Positions 35,053 through 42,651 of a stretch of DNA of 64,000 bases are shown in pieces. The translations under genes and the position numbers were made by a program. The notes below the pieces were generated by a model that searched no databases, was not told the origin of the DNA, and saw only the letters and a list, made by a program, of their open reading frames with translations. The DNA comes from an uncultured Saprospiraceae bacterium (GTDB lineage: Bacteria; Bacteroidota; Bacteroidia; Chitinophagales; Saprospiraceae): contig CALLAW010000044.1 in assembly GCA_938001865.1 (NCBI GenBank), positions 1 to 64,000 of the forward strand, in the 5' to 3' direction. The first letter of the stretch is position 1. Each line of letters opens with the position of its first letter.

Positions 35053-35404
35053 GATTTCCTTCCTTCGAATGAAGGATGAACTTGGTGCATAAGTAACTCT
35101 TTCTTCAATTATAACCAAATTGGATTATAAAAGTTCCATTAAGCATTGATAGTCAAGCTAATACAACATGTAAAGCGAATGAAATGCCTACAGCTAACAC
35201 TAGATATGCTCGCATATCTGTTCGTTCCTCACAGAGACCACGACATATCATTATCCGTCCGTTATCATCAATGTGCTAAAAAATGATCTTAATTCCTCCG
35301 GGTTTAATCAAATTTGCATCATTTTGCACTTAGTTGTGGGTTATAATTTCATATTTACTAATAATTGACGATATAGATATCTATATTAGTATAAATTACT
35401 AAAT
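35053..35404. other. Gene-free stretch before fic with palindromes
   Basis: About 350 bases without a credible ORF. It holds a perfect hairpin AGATATGC-TC-GCATATCT (35202-35219), preceded by CCTACAGCTAACAC, a segment resembling the GGCTAACA piece found after fic (36561-36569). Near its end is the fic operator candidate. The rest is AT-rich and unremarkable. Confidence 0.45.
35365..35395 (+). promoter_or_regulatory. Candidate fic promoter with 16-bp palindromic operator
   Basis: The perfect palindrome ATATAGATATCTATAT occupies 35371-35386, framed by TTGACG (35365-35370) and TATAAA (35390-35395). The fic ATG follows at 35405, so the transcript would be almost leaderless. The palindrome between the promoter elements suggests a dimeric repressor site. 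Confidence 0.45.
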
Positions 35405-36538
35405 ATGGACATAAAAGACTTTGTTGCAGGTAAGTTTATAGAACAATTGGAATACAAGTCCTTCTCACCTAATAAAATCAATAAACAGTGGATTATTTCG
35501 AATCCTGAAGTGAACAGTCTTTTGTCAGAAGCTAACAGACTGATAGGAGAATTGAATGCTTTTTCACAAATTATTCCAGACGTTGATTTTTTTATAACAA
35601 TGCACATTATGAAAGAAGCAACAACATCAAGCAAGATTGAAGGCACTAAAACAAATATGGATGAGGCACTTATAAAAGATGAAGAAGATATAAATCCAGA
35701 AAAAAGAGATGACTGGGGAGAAGTTCAAAACTATATAAATGCAATTAACAAGTCAATTGAAGAATTAAAGAATATTCCAATCTCTAATAGGCTATTAAGG
35801 CAAACTCATGAAGTACTTCTCTCAGGTGTACGAGGTAAACATAAACTTCCTGGACAATTTAGAAGAAGTCAAAATTGGATAGGTGCTACACTAAAAGATG
35901 CAATATTTATTCCGCCACACCCCTCCGAAGTAGAAGAATTAATGTCAGACTTAGAAAAATTTATTCATAATGAAAAGATAAGCGTACCTCATCTAATAAA
36001 AATTGGGATAATTCATTATCAATTTGAAACAATTCATCCTTTTCTTGATGGAAATGGAAGATTAGGAAGACTTTTAATTTCGTTATATCTTGTTAGTAAA
36101 AAAGTATTATTAAGACCCTCACTCTACCTCTCAGACTTTTTTGAGAAAAATAAAGCCTATTACTATGACAATCTCATGATAGCAAGAGTCTCAAATAACT
36201 TAACCCAGTGGATTAAATTCTTTTTAGTAGGAGTTATAGAAACATCAAAAAGTTCAATTTCCGTATTCAAAAATATACTGAAATTAAAATCAAAATTGGA
36301 AACAGAGGTATTACCTAAGCTTGGCTCTAAGGTGAAGAAAGGCCAAACGTTACTAACGATTCTATATCAATATCCTATAGTGAGAACAAAAAATGTTGCA
36401 GCATTTTTAGACATTTCAACCTCAACTGCTAACAGACTAATAATGGACTTTATAGGACTTGGTATACTTGAAGAATATACAGGATACAAAAGAAACAGAA
36501 AATTTATATTCCGAGAATATGTTGACTTGTTCAAATAA
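35405..36538 (+). CDS. Fic-domain AMP-transferase with C-terminal winged helix
   Basis: 377 residues. An N-terminal Fic_N-type region contains the autoinhibitory helix motif TSSKIEG (74-80), followed by the Fic core with HPFLDGNGRLGR (211-222), a complete catalytic motif. A C-terminal winged-helix (about 305-375: LLTILYQYPIVRTKNVAAFLDISTSTANRLI) follows. This is the class II Fic layout, where the same protein carries inhibitor and enzyme, and such proteins usually AMPylate cytoplasmic targets. The gene is AT-rich compared with flanking core genes and stands alone between repeat-like sequences. It is probably horizontally acquired. Confidence 0.92.
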   Translation: MDIKDFVAGKFIEQLEYKSFSPNKINKQWIISNPEVNSLLSEANRLIGELNAFSQIIPDVDFFITMHIMKEATTSSKIEGTKTNMDEALIKDEEDINPEKRDDWGEVQNYINAINKSIEELKNIPISNRLLRQTHEVLLSGVRGKHKLPGQFRRSQNWIGATLKDAIFIPPHPSEVEELMSDLEKFIHNEKISVPHLIKIGIIHYQFETIHPFLDGNGRLGRLLISLYLVSKKVLLRPSLYLSDFFEKNKAYYYDNLMIARVSNNLTQWIKFFLVGVIETSKSSISVFKNILKLKSKLETEVLPKLGSKVKKGQTLLTILYQYPIVRTKNVAAFLDISTSTANRLIMDFIGLGILEEYTGYKRNRKFIFREYVDLFK

Positions 36539-36753
36539 AAACTGATGATAATCACGTAGACGGCTAACAAGATTGTAGTACTGCCAGTACACCTCTTACA
36601 GCTCTGCTAAGCGAAGTCGAAGTACCACTGTAACCATTCGACTGTGCTCAGGGCTGGCTGTACGGTACTTCCCGTTAGGCGGGACAAGCTGTATACGGCG
36701 GTTCACCTAATCGAAACTCTGAATTTAGAGGAGTAGTCAATCTATTCAACTGA
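36539..36753. other. Repeat-rich spacer after fic
   Basis: 215 bases with several short hairpins: GTACTG-C-CAGTAC (36578-36590), CCCGTTAGGCGGG near 36679, and the REP-like element at 36606-36652. No ORF. It begins with ACGGCTAACAAG, similar to the element upstream of fic. Confidence 0.5.
36606..36652. repeat. REP-like palindromic element
   Basis: GCTAAGCGAAGTCGAAG and ATTCGACTGTGCTCAGG form an imperfect hairpin around a 13-base loop. TTCGACTnnGCTcAG-type palindromes are common intergenic repeats in Bacteroidota genomes (established knowledge). Only one copy is in this window. Confidence 0.55.
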
Positions 36754-37176
36754 CTAATTCTGATAATTCTTGATGATAGCTATCATCGCCTCTGGCGGGA
36801 CGAGCTTGTGTGTATGTGCTCTGATGACTCCGATAAGGTCCTCTACGAGTTGCTCTCTGAATCCAAGGATAAATCCAAACTTACGTACGATTCCTATCTC
36901 ATCTTCTGTGATCTTGTGATCGATTTTCATCTGGAAGAGTAAGAAGTATAGGATTTGCATCCTTTGAGCCTCATCGCGAGGTGGTTCTAGAGGATAATCC
37001 TCTAAGTTGGTCCTGACTTCTTCGAGATCTCCTACTGGTAAGTCGATTGCCTCGCAGACTGCCTCCATATATGCTCTCTCTCTGTCATGGACATCCTGAT
37101 CAGCAGTACTCAACTGCATTAACAATGCTAGGATAGATCGCTTCAACATGCGTTCTGGCAATTCTGAGTAGTCCAT
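36754..37176 (-). CDS. TerB-like helical protein
   Basis: 140 residues, all-helical and acidic, without signal or membrane segment. The pattern LLMQLSTADQDVHDRERAYMEAVCEAIDL, then MKIDHKITEDEIGIVRKFGFILGF, matches the two-repeat TerB fold with acidic metal-binding-like positions (ADQDVHDRE; KITEDE). Members occur in tellurite-resistance systems and many unrelated contexts. No other ter gene is nearby, so its role is unknown. Confidence 0.7.
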   Translation of the reverse strand: MDYSELPERMLKRSILALLMQLSTADQDVHDRERAYMEAVCEAIDLPVGDLEEVRTNLEDYPLEPPRDEAQRMQILYFLLFQMKIDHKITEDEIGIVRKFGFILGFREQLVEDLIGVIRAHTHKLVPPEAMIAIIKNYQN

Positions 37177-37253
37177 AGTTTTTTACTTTTTTCCAACTGT
37201 ATGACAATACTCCAATTATACTTTGAAGGAGATTTACACTGGGAAGGTAAGAC

Positions 37254-38498
37254 TTATTGATCAATCTCTACACAGAGATACCTTCTAAATTGGAGTGCAA
37301 AGTGCTGCATTCTCTCTAATTGCTGGTCTGTGAACTCGTGCACCTCTGCGGTGTATGACATATGATTCTGGTCAATAATTGCTTGTGAAGTCAGTCCTTG
37401 GAGTTCGAGATTGATAGAATCTAATCTCCACGGGTGTTTGAGACCTAAGAAGTGTCCCATCTCATGGACTAATGTCGTAGCCTCTTCTAATCCTAAGTAA
37501 CTCAGATAGATCCGGTCAAATCTTGGAGTATTATACTCATATGCATACTGTCTCGCCTTAAGTACTGGCGTAAATCCCAATAACTCACCTACGTTGCCAT
37601 CCGTAGCATACGTCTCACAGACGAAGATATTGACCCCACCTTGAATCTCTATAGGCTGAGTAAATTCTCTAATGATCTCCGACCCTGTTCCATAGATCTC
37701 ATTTTTGATCTCTGGCAGATAGACTTGCCTCTCATCTAAGACGATATGTCCAAGTTCAAATCTGATGAGCCCTTCAAATTCCATATTGAGTATCTTGATG
37801 TTTTCACCAATCTGGACTGTAGTCTTAGGATCACTTCTGTTCTCTGCATTCATGAGATAGAAGTTTACCTTCATGAGTGGGATACCTGTAATTGTCTCTA
37901 ATGGCTCACCATCTAGTGGTATGACGATGTCTTGAGTAGTCCCTATCAGAGGTACCAACATGAGGAGGATGACAGACAAGAGGGCAGCATACTTCTGCCT
38001 TAGCTTGGTGAGCTTAGGGGAGATGACATACTGACAATATCCTTGCTGAGGATTGAGCTTGTAATAATTCTGATGATAGGCTTCGGCAGGATAGAATACT
38101 TGATCAGTATCTACCTCAGTGACCACTGGCAATCCCCATATTTCTTCGGCATTTGCGACAGCAGTATTGATGACCTCCAAGTCACTCTCCTCGGAGTAGT
38201 AGATCGCAGATCTATACTGAGTACCTACATCATTGCCTTGTCGGTTGAGTGTCGTGGGATTATGCATGACGAAGAATATCTCGAGCAACTGTCCCAGAGA
38301 GATCTGATCATTGTCATACGTGATCTTGACCACCTCTGTGTGACCAGTGACTCCCATGCAGACGGTCTTGTATGTCGGATGATCATCATGACCACCTGCA
38401 TACCCAGAGACTGCTGAGAGTACTCCCTTGATGTCTTGGAATATCGATTCGATACACCAGAAACATCCACCACCAATTATGATTACTTTCTCATCCAT
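37254..38498 (-). CDS. msrA: Fusion of peptide methionine sulfoxide reductase MsrA with an exported M43-like metalloprotease
   Basis: 414 residues in one frame. Residues 1-170 are a full MsrA: GGGCFWCIE (catalytic Cys in GCFWC), GHTEVV, YRSAIYY, YPAEAYHQNYY and the conserved C-terminal YCQYVISPKLTKLR (Cys154 as resolving Cys). Directly after comes a hydrophobic stretch AALLSVILLMLVPLIG (171-186), which reads as a signal peptide or TM anchor. Then follows a metalloprotease domain with HEMGHFLGLKH (345-355) and Met-turn HMSYT. The expected topology is MsrA in the cytoplasm and protease outside. MsrA is normally about 170-180 residues. Either a genuine fusion or a lost stop codon; see findings. 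Confidence 0.85.
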   Translation of the reverse strand: MDEKVIIIGGGCFWCIESIFQDIKGVLSAVSGYAGGHDDHPTYKTVCMGVTGHTEVVKITYDNDQISLGQLLEIFFVMHNPTTLNRQGNDVGTQYRSAIYYSEESDLEVINTAVANAEEIWGLPVVTEVDTDQVFYPAEAYHQNYYKLNPQQGYCQYVISPKLTKLRQKYAALLSVILLMLVPLIGTTQDIVIPLDGEPLETITGIPLMKVNFYLMNAENRSDPKTTVQIGENIKILNMEFEGLIRFELGHIVLDERQVYLPEIKNEIYGTGSEIIREFTQPIEIQGGVNIFVCETYATDGNVGELLGFTPVLKARQYAYEYNTPRFDRIYLSYLGLEEATTLVHEMGHFLGLKHPWRLDSINLELQGLTSQAIIDQNHMSYTAEVHEFTDQQLERMQHFALQFRRYLCVEIDQ

Positions 38499-38700
38499 AT
38501 GTTACATTCTAAAACTCAATAATCGCAGAGTTGTTGTGATTATTGGCGACACTCTGTATCAACTCTTACCATAGCTAGCATCATATCCACTTACCTCTGA
38601 GATGATAAGATACGAGGTGGAGTCTCTCTGAGTATTCTCGGATCTGAGGAGAACAAGTCAGAATGTCAATGCTCAATCCTTCACTCATCCGTCCCATGAC

Positions 38701-39294
38701 CTAGAAGAATATACCTACGTTGAACAACCAATAATTGTAGTTGCTTCCCTTGACCATATTGAAGGCATTGATAAGACCTCGATGATACTCCACATCCAGC
38801 CTTGCTGGACCTAGATTGAAGCCAATCCCTCCTATCCCGCTTGCTGTAGCGCTGTTGAGCACAGGATTTTGATTGATTGCTGTCGCCTCTTCGGATTCGA
38901 CGAAGGTATCGATCGCTGCTTGCACTTTGAGGCGAATCTTGAAGAGTGGGGTCAGTTGGAAGATATTGAATCCGAGACCAATTTTTGGCTTGATGATGGA
39001 GATACTTGCTTGGTGATCAAATAGACTGAGCTGATCTGCAGCGACAATATCCACAGAGTGGAGTTGCAGTCCAGCTAAAAAGTACATATCGCCATCATTG
39101 ATAACGAAGTCGCCTCCTACGTGGACTCCTCCATGGAACAATCCATCTGGGGTAAACTGAGTCAAACTATTCTGCATACTCGTGACACCAGCATAGACAT
39201 GGAGACCTGCTTGACCATGTACCCATTTAGTCGAAAAAAATAGAACTACTAAAAATAATAGTACAACTTTGTGATATTGAGTGGGATGATTCAT
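38701..39294 (-). CDS. Outer-membrane beta-barrel protein
   Basis: 197 residues. The signal peptide MNHPTQYHKVVLLFLVVLFFSTKWVHGQ is followed by a beta-rich chain (GLHVYAGVTSMQNSLTQFTPDG) ending in a terminal aromatic strand (YNYWLFNVGIFF). It resembles small porin-like barrels. Function unknown. It is divergent from lgt with 35 bases between start codons. Confidence 0.72.
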   Translation of the reverse strand: MNHPTQYHKVVLLFLVVLFFSTKWVHGQAGLHVYAGVTSMQNSLTQFTPDGLFHGGVHVGGDFVINDGDMYFLAGLQLHSVDIVAADQLSLFDHQASISIIKPKIGLGFNIFQLTPLFKIRLKVQAAIDTFVESEEATAINQNPVLNSATASGIGGIGFNLGPARLDVEYHRGLINAFNMVKGSNYNYWLFNVGIFF

Positions 39295-39329
39295 CTTTGC
39301 TTGATTTTTTTGATCTAATTAGAATTATT

Positions 39330-40505
39330 ATGTATCCAGATTTATCTTATTTTTTTCATGACTTGTTTGGCACTTCTGTTGACAATACTACGTCCATCTT
39401 CAAGACGTTCGGTTTGTTCCTTGCTTTAACCTTTGTCGTCTCTGCATGGATTCTTGCCAAAGAACTCAACAGAATGGAAAAAGAAGGCACCATCGGCAAA
39501 CTCAAGAATATCGCTAATCCATCGGATAAGTCTCATCAGAATTCATGGATCAAGGATGCAGTCATCAATAGTCTATTGCTTGGTTTCCTAGCATACAAGA
39601 TACCATATATTTCTCAAAACTTTTCAGAATTCAAAGTCAATCCTGCTGGGATTCTCTTCTCGAGTGGTGGCAATCTTCTCTTGGGTCTTATCGCAGCGAG
39701 TGTCGTTGCTTATCTGGTCTATCTTACGCATCGTAAGAGTGATCACGCTGCACCATTAGTCAAGGAGTGGCCTCATCAGAAAGTCGGCGATATCATCATT
39801 ATCGCTGCGATCACAGGGATCATGGGAGCTCGTATCTTCTCAGTCTTAGAGAATTGGCAGAGCTTTGTAGCTGATCCTATCGGTCAGTTATTCTCAGGGA
39901 GTGGATTGACGATCTATGGTGGTATCATACTGGCAGGTCTTACCCTCGTATGGTACTCTAGATATATCGGTCTCAGGACATCTCACTTAGCTGATGCTGC
40001 AGCCCCGTGTCTAGCACTTGGATATGGTATAGGTCGGATGGGTTGCCAGTTTAGTGGTGATGGAGATTGGGGTATTCCCAACTTGGCAGCCAAGCCAGAT
40101 TGGTTCTTCTTACCAGATTGGGTATGGGCATACGATTATCCACGCAATGTCCTCAGAGAAGGCGTACCTATCCAAGATTGTGTAGGTCACTACTGCAATA
40201 GACTCGCAGACCTCGTCTACCCTACTCCTATCTATGAGATCACGATTGCATTGATCACATTTGGTCTCCTCTGGTACTTGCGTACACGGCTACCAAGAGC
40301 AGGGATGCTCTTCTTTGTCTATCTGTTCTTGACTGGGTTAGCAAGATTCTTTGTCGAAGGTATTAGAGTCAACGAACGATATGATCTCCTTGGACTTGGG
40401 TGGTCTCTCTCTCAGTGGATAGCAGTCCTATTTATGCTCGGCGGTGTGGCTGGCTATTTTTGGACTAGATCCACTGGTAAGGAGATTAACAGACCAGCCG
40501 CGTAA
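39330..40505 (+). CDS. lgt: Prolipoprotein diacylglyceryl transferase
   Basis: Transfers diacylglycerol from phosphatidylglycerol to the lipobox cysteine of prolipoproteins at the inner membrane. The start is placed at ATG 39330 (MYPDLSYFFHDLFG); the ORF-track start is an upstream TTG. The 391-residue protein has about eight TM helices and the signature GYGIGRMGCQFSGDGDWG, the Bacteroidota version of the Lgt GRxGNxxNGExYG motif. It has a longer N-terminus and loop than E. coli Lgt, as usual in this phylum. The many lipoproteins in the window are its substrates. Confidence 0.93.
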   Translation: MYPDLSYFFHDLFGTSVDNTTSIFKTFGLFLALTFVVSAWILAKELNRMEKEGTIGKLKNIANPSDKSHQNSWIKDAVINSLLLGFLAYKIPYISQNFSEFKVNPAGILFSSGGNLLLGLIAASVVAYLVYLTHRKSDHAAPLVKEWPHQKVGDIIIIAAITGIMGARIFSVLENWQSFVADPIGQLFSGSGLTIYGGIILAGLTLVWYSRYIGLRTSHLADAAAPCLALGYGIGRMGCQFSGDGDWGIPNLAAKPDWFFLPDWVWAYDYPRNVLREGVPIQDCVGHYCNRLADLVYPTPIYEITIALITFGLLWYLRTRLPRAGMLFFVYLFLTGLARFFVEGIRVNERYDLLGLGWSLSQWIAVLFMLGGVAGYFWTRSTGKEINRPAA

Positions 40506-40577
40506 CCTCTAGATTAACGTAAAAGAGAGACTAGACCAAAAAAGTAACTGCTCATTAGTGAGACACTACTGACAATC

Positions 40578-40606
40578 TCCGTGAGAGTTATCCGTGAGAG
40601 TTATCC
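40578..40606. repeat. 13-bp tandem duplication
   Basis: TCCGTGAGAGTTA is repeated perfectly twice (40578-40590, 40591-40603) plus TCC of a third copy, between lgt and the M28 peptidase gene. It looks like a replication-slippage product. Confidence 0.75.
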
Positions 40607-40607
40607 A

Positions 40608-42239
40608 CTAATTGAGCTTTATTCTTTGCTCACGATTGGACAATTCCCATGTCAGATGGAAGATATGTCTCCCGATCTCTGACATCTTATCAAAGTTGAT
40701 CTTATCCACAGTATCTCCTGGTTGATGATAATCAGCATGCGTCCCATTGAAGAAGAAGATGGCTGGTATCCCTCTACTTGCAAAGTTGTAATGATCAGAT
40801 CGGTAATAGTATCTATTAGGATCGTTTTCGTCATTATATCTATAATCTAGAGTCAAGTGAGTATAGTCAGTGTTGACTTTTTCATTGATATTATGGAGAT
40901 CCATTGAGAGTCTATCTGATCCGATAACATAGATATAATTGGGATTGTCAGTATACTTATCATCTACACGTCCTACCATGTCTATATTGATATCTGCTAC
41001 CGTATTAGCGAGTGGATAGAGAGGATTCTCAGCATAGTACTCTGACCCAAGGAGACCTTTCTCCTCGCCTGTTACGAGCATGAAGAGTAGTGTCCGTCTC
41101 GGGGAGATGCCATCTCTTGCCGCTTGCGCAAATGCGTCTGCCAGCTCGAGGACGGTACTCGTCCCAGATCCATTATCGTCTGCACCATTGAAGATCTCGT
41201 CACCTTTACGACCGATATGATCATAGTGAGCAGAGATGACAATAACCTCATCCGCTTTATCAGTACCAGGGATGACTCCCATGACATTATTACCAGAGAT
41301 GAGAGTCGCATTTTTTTTCATCTCTAGGTTGAATTTGTTTTTGAAAGCAAAGCCTTTGGACTTGCCTTTACGCATGATTAGCTTCCTGAGTTTTGTAAAT
41401 TTTCTCGTTTTCTTTCCGATGATTTCTTTGGCAATAGTACTAGATATATATGTGTGGTTAGCCCAAGGTCCCTCTTGTGTTAGATCACCAAGATCTAGCT
41501 TAGGACCCACGAGATACTTCCGATTTTTGAATAAAAATTCTTTGAGATTTTCTTCGATGATGAGGACCATCTTGACTCCTTTAGCTTTAGCGAGCTCTAG
41601 TTTTTTACCAGTATCGGTAGACCATTCAGACCATTCCTTAGTCCCAGTGAGATATGATGTACTGTCTGACCTGATCGGTTCACCATTGTAGATCATGATG
41701 ACTTTTCCTCTGACATCTTTGTTGCCGTAGTCGGAGTACTTAGGATCATCAATCCCATACCCAAGGTAGAGGACTTCGTCAGTGTTGATCTCAGTATCCG
41801 TATTGGTTGTGGGGAAAGACATATAGTCTCTCAGATGCTTATATTCTTTACCATTTACATTCATGGTATTCATCTCCCATTGGCTCATCGTAAATGCGAT
41901 AGGCTGGAGATAAGTATTGCCATTGGCAGGGTTGTCCAGACCGATTGACTCGAAGTGTTTGACGATGTAATCTCTTGCAAGATCATTTCCGGGATATCCT
42001 GTTTCTCTACCTTCGTACTCGTCGGATGCAAGGATACTCAGGTGATCATAGAGATCATCTGGTGTGATCGTATTGGCATACTTTACTTGTGGGAGATTAG
42101 TGTCAGTAATCTTGATTGCTTCAGGACCTGGAGCTGAGATTCCACTATTCCACTGAGCATGGAGTGTAGCTGAGAGTGCTACACATAAGTAGCAGAGAGT
42201 GAGTTGCTTAGATACAAATCTTATTGATACGTCTTTCAT
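40608..42239 (-). CDS. Exported M28-family aminopeptidase with PA domain
   Basis: ATG 42239 (MKDVSIRFVSKQL) is chosen because GGAGGAAG, a clear Shine-Dalgarno sequence, precedes it; the upstream TTG is less likely. About 543 residues. Signal peptide ends near ATLHAQ. A PA-type insert (about 145-290) precedes the zinc catalytic core: SAHYDHIG, GADDNGSGTSTVLELA, GEEKGLLGSEYYA, NIDMVGR and YRSDHYNF ... HADYHQPGD supply the two-zinc ligands. Probably a periplasmic or secreted aminopeptidase. It overlaps rpiB by 32 bases and shares its transcript. Confidence 0.9.
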   Translation of the reverse strand: MKDVSIRFVSKQLTLCYLCVALSATLHAQWNSGISAPGPEAIKITDTNLPQVKYANTITPDDLYDHLSILASDEYEGRETGYPGNDLARDYIVKHFESIGLDNPANGNTYLQPIAFTMSQWEMNTMNVNGKEYKHLRDYMSFPTTNTDTEINTDEVLYLGYGIDDPKYSDYGNKDVRGKVIMIYNGEPIRSDSTSYLTGTKEWSEWSTDTGKKLELAKAKGVKMVLIIEENLKEFLFKNRKYLVGPKLDLGDLTQEGPWANHTYISSTIAKEIIGKKTRKFTKLRKLIMRKGKSKGFAFKNKFNLEMKKNATLISGNNVMGVIPGTDKADEVIVISAHYDHIGRKGDEIFNGADDNGSGTSTVLELADAFAQAARDGISPRRTLLFMLVTGEEKGLLGSEYYAENPLYPLANTVADINIDMVGRVDDKYTDNPNYIYVIGSDRLSMDLHNINEKVNTDYTHLTLDYRYNDENDPNRYYYRSDHYNFASRGIPAIFFFNGTHADYHQPGDTVDKINFDKMSEIGRHIFHLTWELSNREQRIKLN

Positions 42240-42645
42240 GTCTTCCTCCTTCAAATGGAGTATTTAGGTATGTATTTACAATTTCTTTTGCTTGTTCGAT
42301 TGCCGTGTATCGTGCTGGGATGCAGAGGACATTAGCATTATTATGTTGCTTGATGAGTACAGCTATCTCTTTGATCCAGCAAATACCTGCTCGGAGAGTT
42401 TTGTACTTATTGGCAGTCATGGCTACCCCATTAGCAGTACCACAGATGAGTATTGCGAGGTTAGCCTTACCAGACTCTACAGCCTTACAGACCTGATGAG
42501 CAATATCTGGATAGTCTACTGATTCGCTAGTCTTCACTCCGTAGTCGAGTACTGTATAGTGATCACTGAGCATCTCGATGATGGCAGCTCTATACTGGTA
42601 CCCTGCATGGTCACAGCCGATTGCTATTGTGAGTTTATCTTGCAT
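42208..42645 (-). CDS. rpiB: Ribose-5-phosphate isomerase B
   Basis: Interconverts ribose 5-phosphate and ribulose 5-phosphate in the pentose phosphate pathway. 145 residues with GCDHAGYQYR at the N-terminus, the catalytic Cys in ILICGTANGVAMTANK and the base His region. Length is typical. It lies six bases after the DUF2723 gene and overlaps the M28 gene start, so the three form one operon. Confidence 0.94.
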   Translation of the reverse strand: MQDKLTIAIGCDHAGYQYRAAIIEMLSDHYTVLDYGVKTSESVDYPDIAHQVCKAVESGKANLAILICGTANGVAMTANKYKTLRAGICWIKEIAVLIKQHNNANVLCIPARYTAIEQAKEIVNTYLNTPFEGGRHERRINKICI

Positions 42646-42651
42646 TATTCT

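Noticed and set aside
36754-37176. Tellurite-resistance operon
   Set aside because: Only a single TerB-like protein; no TerC, TerD or TerZ genes nearby.
40690-40705. Second TTATCCACA DnaA box
   Set aside because: It lies inside the M28 peptidase coding sequence and one such 9-mer is expected by chance in a window of this size.
41236-41691. 151-aa plus-strand ORF within the M28 peptidase gene
   Set aside because: Antisense shadow; the peptidase frame has all the zinc-ligand motifs.
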